The position numbers and the translations under genes are program-made. The notes beneath the pieces were generated by a model. That model saw only the letters and a list, made by a program, of their open reading frames with translations. It was not told the DNA's origin and searched no databases. Shown piece after piece: positions 59,255-64,000 of a DNA stretch of 64,000 nt; within the stretch, counting starts at the first letter, position 1, and every line of letters starts with the position of its first letter. The stretch comes from Ichthyobacterium seriolicida. GTDB lineage: Bacteria > Bacteroidota > Bacteroidia > Flavobacteriales > Ichthyobacteriaceae. The stretch covers positions 1,596,996 through 1,660,995 of the forward strand of contig NZ_AP014564.1 of NCBI RefSeq assembly GCF_002369955.1, given 5' to 3'.

Positions 59255-62200
59255 ATGAATAGAAAAATTGCTTTTTACTTTGGATTTATATTTTTCTCAT
59301 TTTTAAGTATCTATTCTTTTTCTAATAATTTTCCTGATAAATTGAGTTATCAGTTAGTGATTAGGAAAGATGATAAATTATTAAAAGAATCTACAGTTAG
59401 TATTCGTATTTCTATATATTCTTTAAATGGAAAGATAGAAGATGTTGTATACTCTGAAATTCATTGGAGTGTTAAAACAGATAAAAATGGTTTATCTACT
59501 CTAGATATAGGAGAAGGGATTAGATCTCAAGCATTCTCAGGTTCAAAATTGTCTGACTTAGAATGGTCAAAAAACTCTTATTACATTAAATCAGAGATAG
59601 ATCTAACTGGCAAAAATAATTATAGTAATGCTCTTATAAAAAAGAGTCAAATTCTTAGTGTCCCTTATGCATTTTATGCAGCAGATAGTCCAAAAATAGA
59701 TATTCAAAATCATTTAAGTTCTAGAAGTGCAACCAATGCGTTATCGGCTAATCAAGGAAGAATTTTAGAAGAAAGAAAATTAGACAAAATAGATATTGCT
59801 GATAATTTTAATGGAGAGGTTGGTAAAGTTTTATCAGCTAAAAAGGGGAAAGAACTTTATGAAAGAGTAAATGAACATGAAACCAAGATAGAAAAACACA
59901 AAGAAGAATTAACTCAACAGGAGAAAGATCTAACAGAAAAGATAGCTGCTCAGAAGAAAGAGTTAACAAAAAAGATAGATGATGAGAAGAAAGAATTAGA
60001 AAAAAAGATAGAAACCGAAAAGAAGTATTTAGAAAATAAGATAGACGATAATAAAACAGCCTTAACAACTCAGGGCGACAAGATATCTGCTCAGGAAACC
60101 AAGATAGATGCTCAGAAGGTAGCTTTAGAAGGCAAGATATTTGCTCAGAAGACAGCTTTAGAAAATACGATAGCTGAAGAGAAGAAAACTTTAGAAGCTA
60201 AGATAGATGCTCAGGGGACTAAATTAGGAACCCACGAAACAATAATTAAAAAGTTAGATACAGATTTAGATGCTCAGAAGACAGATTTAGATGCTCAAAG
60301 AAAAAAGATAGAAACCCAGCAAAAAGCTTTAGAAGCTAAGATAGATGCTCAGGGGACTAAATTAGGAACCCACGAAACAATAATTAAAAAGTTAGATACA
60401 GATTTAGATGCTCAGAAGACAGATTTAGATGCTCAAAGAAAAAAGATAGAAAACCAGGAAAAAGAAATTAAAGATTTAAAGGATGGAGAGTTACAAGTCA
60501 TTAATGATCTAAAGACTTCAACTCATGAAGTTAAAAAAGTTTTATCAGCGTATCAAGGAAAAGTCCTTAAGGATATGATAGAAGCTCATAAGGCAGATTT
60601 AACAGAAAAGATAGATGATAATAAGAAAGTGTTAACTAAACAGAAAGAAAAGGTAGATGAACATGAAGGTAAATTAGCAAAATACGAAGAAAAACTTAAA
60701 AATTTAGAGAAGGAGAAACTAGAAGGTGTAAACACACTAGACGTTTCAACTCATGATGCTAAAAAAGTTTTATCAGCGCATCAAGGACATAAACTTAATG
60801 AAAAAATAGCCAAAAAATTAAATATATCTGATATTGTAAATGATTTAAACACAGACTCTCATAACCCTAAAAAAGTTTTAGCAGCGCATCAAGGATATCA
60901 GCTTAATCAAATGATAAAAACTCAGGAGACAGCTTTAGAAGTTAAGATAGAAAATCAGAAGACAGCCTTAGAAAACAAGATATCTGCTCAGGAAACCAAG
61001 ATAACTAATCAGGATACTAAATTAGGAACCCACGAAAAAAAAATTACAGAGTTAGAGAATGGGCAACTACAAGTTGTAAATGACCTAGAACTTTCAGATC
61101 ATGATGAAAAAAAAGTTTTATCAGCGTATCAAGGATATCAGCTTAAGCAGATGATAGACAAAAAAGCAGAAAAGGGAGAGAAAGGAGATCAAGGCGAGAT
61201 AGGACCTGCTGGTAAAGAAGGCCCCGCTGGAACCCCAGGCGCTACAGGGGCAGTAGGTCTAACTGGTCCCTCTGGTAAAAATGGTACTAACGGGAAAGAC
61301 GGCATCCAAGGTCCTCGAGGAGCAGATGGAGCAAGAGGCCCAGCAGGTAAAAATGGTAAAGATGGCAAGGATGGTTCCCCAGGCCCCCCTGGGGAACAAG
61401 GTCCTCCAGGGCCAGCAGAAATTATTGATAATTTAGAATCTGATAAGACAACAAGTGCCTTATCAGCTAAGCAGGGGAAAATACTAGAGGTCAAAAAATT
61501 AAATAAATCTGATATAGAAGATAATTTAACCAGTAATGATGCTAATAAGCCCTTATCAGCTAATCAGGGGAAGGAACTAGAGAACAAAAAAATAGATAAA
61601 ACTGATATTGCAACTAATTTAACCACTGATGATGATAAAAAGGTCTTATCAGCTAAGCAGGGGAAAATACTAGAGGTCAAAAAAATAGACAAAACTGATA
61701 TTGTAAATAATTTAACCAGTGATGCTACTAATAAGCCCTTATCGGCTAAGCAGGGAAAAATACTAGATAAAAAAATAAAAGAAGCACATACGCTTATAAA
61801 AACAGATACTCACAATAATATTATAACTAAATGGTCTGGTAAGGGTAGTGATGGAACTAGTGGAGGTAGTGGTCAAAAAAATACTTTTTTAGGTATAAGA
61901 TCTGGTAACGAAGTAGTTAGCTCAGGTAGCAACACAGCTGTTGGTTATGAATCCCTAAAAGATGTCACCTCTGGAAGTAATAACACTTCAGTTGGTGAAT
62001 CTTCTCTCCTAAAAAATACTACTGGGATGCATAATACTTCAATTGGCAATAGTTCTCTAAAAGAGAATACTAGTGGCTCATATAACACTTCTTTTGGCTC
62101 ATTCTCTCTTAGAAATAATACTGCCGATTTTAACACTTCATTTGGCTATAATTCTCTCCAAAATAATACTAAAGGCAAATATAATACTTCTGTTGGTGCG

Positions 62201-63505
62201 AGTTCTCTCCAAAACAATAATAATGGCTCACATAATACTTCAATTGGCATAAGTTCTCTCCAAAGCAATAATAGTGGCTCCTATAATACTTCAGTTGGCA
62301 CGAATTCTCTCCAAAAGAATACTGAGGGCTCCTTTAATACTTCAGTTGGCATGAATTCTCTCCAAAAGAATACTAAGGGCAAACAAAATACTTCTGTTGG
62401 CTCTTTTTCTCTCCAAGTAAATACTGAGGGCTCCTTTAATATTTCTGTTGGCACGAATTCTCTCCGAGATAATACTACTGGCTCCTGTAATACTTCAGTT
62501 GGCACGAATTCTCTCCGATATAATACTACTGGCTCCTATAATACTTTGATAGGGACACGTTCTTTATATAACATGGTTAAAGGAAATAATAATATATCTA
62601 TAGGATGTCATGCTGGCAATGAAGATAATTCAAAACATAAATTCACGGAATCAAATAATTCTATTTTTATAGGGAATAATACTAAGGCGTTAGCAAATAA
62701 GAGTACTAACGAGATAGTTATAGGGCATAGTGCGGTAGGAAATGGAAATAATACTGTAACCATTGGTAATAGTATTACTAAAACTTACTTAGGAGGAACA
62801 GTTCATGCAAATGGCGTACAACTCACTTCTGATAAACGTATCAAGAGCATAATAGGCATATCAGATAAAGAATCAGACCTTAAAAAACTTTTAGATATAG
62901 AAATCACGGATTACACTATGAGAGATACTAATAAACTGGGTAATCAGCATTTTAAGAAGGTAATAGCTCAGCAGATAGAAAGTATAGTTCCAAATATTGT
63001 ACAAAAGAATAGTGGTATAATTCCTAGTGTCTACGAATCAACTAAATCAATAGAGACTACAAATGATACTACATCAATTACTACAAAAAAGGCACATGGA
63101 TTTTCTAAGGGTGATACAGTAAAACTAATTTTGGATGATGGCAAAGAGATTTTTGTCAAAGTAAAAGAGATAAAAAGCACCAATACTTTTGTAGTAAAGT
63201 TAGGAAATGAAATATCTCCAAATAGCGTGTTTGTATACGGTAAGGAGGTAGACGATTTACGATCAGTAGATTACGATGGTCTTACCACTTTAAATATTTC
63301 AGCTACTCAAGCAATTTATGAAGAGCTTGTTTCTACTAAGAAAAAACTTTCTGCCAATAAAAAAGAACTTTCTGCTAATAAAAAAGAACTTTCTGTTACT
63401 AAGGAAAAGCTTTCTAGTACTCAAAAGAAATTAGATACTCTAATAAAGGCATTAAGTAAATCAAATGCTCTTAGCAAAGAAGATATAAAAGTTTTGATAA
63501 AATAA
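59255..63505 (+). CDS. Fibre gene J: coiled-coil stalk, short collagen, long beta-roll head, S74 domain
   Basis: This 1416-residue member is the most elaborate. After the signal peptide and N-domain (to VPYAFYAA) it has about 400 residues of coiled coil (~200-620), interrupted by LSAYQG, LSAHQG and LAAHQG repeats and containing a 46-residue tandem duplication. A short collagen tract (~638-719, 27 triplets) is followed by four LSAxQGK repeats in a row. The head has about 14 units of 17 residues (~890-1125, GxxNTSVGxxSLxxNT), which resembles YadA-type beta rolls. The S74 domain begins at S-D-K-R-I-K (~1191) and differs most from its paralogues ([39 protein letters not shown]), looking closest to the ancestral form. 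The end, [20 protein letters not shown] plus coil, is standard. Confidence 0.86.
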   Translation: MNRKIAFYFGFIFFSFLSIYSFSNNFPDKLSYQLVIRKDDKLLKESTVSIRISIYSLNGKIEDVVYSEIHWSVKTDKNGLSTLDIGEGIRSQAFSGSKLSDLEWSKNSYYIKSEIDLTGKNNYSNALIKKSQILSVPYAFYAADSPKIDIQNHLSSRSATNALSANQGRILEERKLDKIDIADNFNGEVGKVLSAKKGKELYERVNEHETKIEKHKEELTQQEKDLTEKIAAQKKELTKKIDDEKKELEKKIETEKKYLENKIDDNKTALTTQGDKISAQETKIDAQKVALEGKIFAQKTALENTIAEEKKTLEAKIDAQGTKLGTHETIIKKLDTDLDAQKTDLDAQRKKIETQQKALEAKIDAQGTKLGTHETIIKKLDTDLDAQKTDLDAQRKKIENQEKEIKDLKDGELQVINDLKTSTHEVKKVLSAYQGKVLKDMIEAHKADLTEKIDDNKKVLTKQKEKVDEHEGKLAKYEEKLKNLEKEKLEGVNTLDVSTHDAKKVLSAHQGHKLNEKIAKKLNISDIVNDLNTDSHNPKKVLAAHQGYQLNQMIKTQETALEVKIENQKTALENKISAQETKITNQDTKLGTHEKKITELENGQLQVVNDLELSDHDEKKVLSAYQGYQLKQMIDKKAEKGEKGDQGEIGPAGKEGPAGTPGATGAVGLTGPSGKNGTNGKDGIQGPRGADGARGPAGKNGKDGKDGSPGPPGEQGPPGPAEIIDNLESDKTTSALSAKQGKILEVKKLNKSDIEDNLTSNDANKPLSANQGKELENKKIDKTDIATNLTTDDDKKVLSAKQGKILEVKKIDKTDIVNNLTSDATNKPLSAKQGKILDKKIKEAHTLIKTDTHNNIITKWSGKGSDGTSGGSGQKNTFLGIRSGNEVVSSGSNTAVGYESLKDVTSGSNNTSVGESSLLKNTTGMHNTSIGNSSLKENTSGSYNTSFGSFSLRNNTADFNTSFGYNSLQNNTKGKYNTSVGASSLQNNNNGSHNTSIGISSLQSNNSGSYNTSVGTNSLQKNTEGSFNTSVGMNSLQKNTKGKQNTSVGSFSLQVNTEGSFNISVGTNSLRDNTTGSCNTSVGTNSLRYNTTGSYNTLIGTRSLYNMVKGNNNISIGCHAGNEDNSKHKFTESNNSIFIGNNTKALANKSTNEIVIGHSAVGNGNNTVTIGNSITKTYLGGTVHANGVQLTSDKRIKSIIGISDKESDLKKLLDIEITDYTMRDTNKLGNQHFKKVIAQQIESIVPNIVQKNSGIIPSVYESTKSIETTNDTTSITTKKAHGFSKGDTVKLILDDGKEIFVKVKEIKSTNTFVVKLGNEISPNSVFVYGKEVDDLRSVDYDGLTTLNISATQAIYEELVSTKKKLSANKKELSANKKELSVTKEKLSSTQKKLDTLIKALSKSNALSKEDIKVLIK
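60191..60452 (+). repeat. 138-bp tandem duplication in the coiled coil of gene J
   Basis: TTAGAAGCTAAGATAGATGC starts at 60191 and again at 60329, with near-complete identity for ~125 bases. Each copy codes 46 residues beginning LEAKIDAQGTKLGTHETIIK. Unlike the collagen repeats this is not a whole number of heptads. Confidence 0.88.
61925..62632 (+). repeat. 51-bp degenerate repeat (about 14 units) forming the head of gene J
   Basis: About 14 units of 17 residues follow the pattern GxxNTSVGxxSLxxNT. Middle units such as GSYNTSVGTNSLQKNT are nearly identical to each other, indicating recent expansion. Gene A has only five such units, and its first two are nearly identical to those of J. Confidence 0.9.
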
Positions 63506-63532
63506 GTTCAAGATAAATTAAGATCCTATTAA

Positions 63533-63742
63533 CCTGGATTATTCATGGTTTGTATTTCAATTTAACTATAAAGTGTTATTTTTAAAGGGTTTCAACCAAA
63601 AATAACCACTTTAGATATAGCCCAAAAATGAGGAATAAAAATATACCATTTATAACTCTGAGTTCATCAATGACTACTTATAAATACTGGATAAAGCGAT
63701 AGATTATATCCAAAAAATTCATACGACTATGAATAATCTGGG
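63533..63742. mobile_element. 210-bp MITE-like element, copy 2
   Basis: This is a second copy of the element at 56736-56945, also exactly 210 bp and flanked by TTAA (63529-63532 and 63743-63746). Its left end is mutated (CCTGGATTATTCATGG). It sits at the same relative position, between the conserved 3' flank of one fibre gene and the 35-bp block of the next, so it may have spread with the duplicated gene rather than by a new transposition. Confidence 0.8.
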
Positions 63743-63756
63743 TTAACAAGTCACTT

Positions 63757-63791
63757 GGTAAAAATAATCACCATCAAATTTTTACTAAACC
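63757..63791 (+). promoter_or_regulatory. Conserved 35-bp inverted-repeat block upstream of gene K
   Basis: GGTAAAAAT ... ATTTTTACTAAACC, identical in layout to the block before gene I. Confidence 0.45.
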
Positions 63792-63814
63792 TTTTATTTT
63801 ATAGAACTACTATG

Positions 63815-63844
63815 TTAGCATATTCTAAAAAAGCTTTAATTTCG
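63815..63844 (+). promoter_or_regulatory. Predicted promoter of fibre gene K (class i)
   Basis: TTAG (63815-63818), an 18-bp spacer and TAATTTCG (63837-63844) lie 55 bp before the ATG, as in gene I. Confidence 0.55.
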
Positions 63845-63899
63845 TGAGCATATAGTTGTATCAACTAATACAATAGTTATATCAACTAATATGATAGTT

Positions 63900-64000
63900 A
63901 TGACTAGAAGAATTGTTTTTTATTTTGGATTTATATTTCTCTCATTTTTAAGTATCTATTCTTTTTCTAAGAATTTTCCTGATAAGTTGAGTTATCAGTT
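63900..64000 (+). CDS. Fibre gene K (5' end only, runs off the right edge)
   Basis: The ATG at 63900 opens a frame beginning [16 protein letters not shown], then [16 protein letters not shown], which is the signal peptide and first strand of the family N-domain. The 34 visible codons match genes A, G and I almost residue for residue. Everything downstream is outside the window, so length, collagen content and intactness are unknown. It shows that the right-hand array continues. Confidence 0.85.
   Translation, partial: MTRRIVFYFGFIFLSFLSIYSFSKNFPDKLSYQ

Noticed and set aside
8531-63505. Prophage or phage tail module
   Set aside because: S74 domains and LSAxQG repeats are typical of phage tail fibres, but there are no capsid, tail-tube, terminase, integrase or lysis genes, each fibre gene has a signal peptide and its own promoter, and the flanks are housekeeping genes.
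8531-64000. Diversity-generating retroelement driving the variation
   Set aside because: No reverse transcriptase gene and no template/variable repeat pair with adenine-specific changes is visible. Variation is by repeat number and segment exchange instead.

Overview
The window is low-GC bacterial DNA that looks like Bacteroidota, most likely class Flavobacteriia. The evidence is a Bacteroidota-type dcw cluster (an insertion-bearing MraY, an FtsI with a PASTA tail, a short FtsL), a complete Na+-NQR operon, a DUF5103 / type IX secretion plug-like protein, a Bacteroidota Ig-like lipoprotein, Bacteroidota-style promoters (about TTAG, 18-21 bp, TAnnTTyG) and almost no Shine-Dalgarno sequences. 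The genus cannot be fixed by reading alone. A small-genome host-associated flavobacterium such as the fish pathogen Ichthyobacterium would fit, but this is a guess.

Layout. (1) 1-8046, minus strand: the cell-wall and division operon rsmH-ftsL-ftsI-murE-mraY-murD-ftsW, tightly overlapped; ftsW runs off the left edge. (2) 8531-24990, minus strand: four large paralogous fibre genes (A, B, C, D; C is frameshifted). (3) 25746-43189: a housekeeping island with an outer-membrane HhH/beta-barrel protein, an Ig-like lipoprotein, miaA-cmk-tilS, nqrF-E-D-C-B-A, the DUF5103 protein and pyruvate carboxylase. (4) 43493 to the right edge, plus strand: seven more paralogues (E, F, G, H, I, J and the start of K; E has a frameshifted C-terminus). 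The two arrays lie in inverted orientation and both read away from the housekeeping island.

The eleven paralogues are the notable content. Each complete copy encodes a signal peptide, a Bacteroidota secreted-protein N-domain ending in VPYAFYA, LSAxxG repeats of the phage tail-fibre type, usually a coiled coil, a Gly-X-Y collagen tract (about 27 to 237 triplets), a beta-roll-like head with GxNTxxG motifs, a Peptidase_S74 / endosialidase-chaperone domain (S-D-K-R-[IV]-K) and a C-terminal coiled coil. Most of these modules are trimeric in known proteins, so the products are probably secreted or surface homotrimeric fibres built like phage tail fibres but encoded without any other phage gene. N- and C-terminal parts are nearly constant. 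The collagen, coiled-coil and head parts are mosaic and full of in-register tandem repeats (9-, 21-, 51- and 138-bp units, and 387-675 bp blocks that are all multiples of 9 bp). This suggests a recombining surface-fibre repertoire.

Every fibre gene carries its own recognisable promoter, in three subclasses. The intergenic DNA also holds relics of IS256-type and IS982-type transposases and two copies of a 210-bp MITE-like element with TTAA target duplications; an empty version of its site is preserved between genes A and B. No tRNA, rRNA or CRISPR array was seen.
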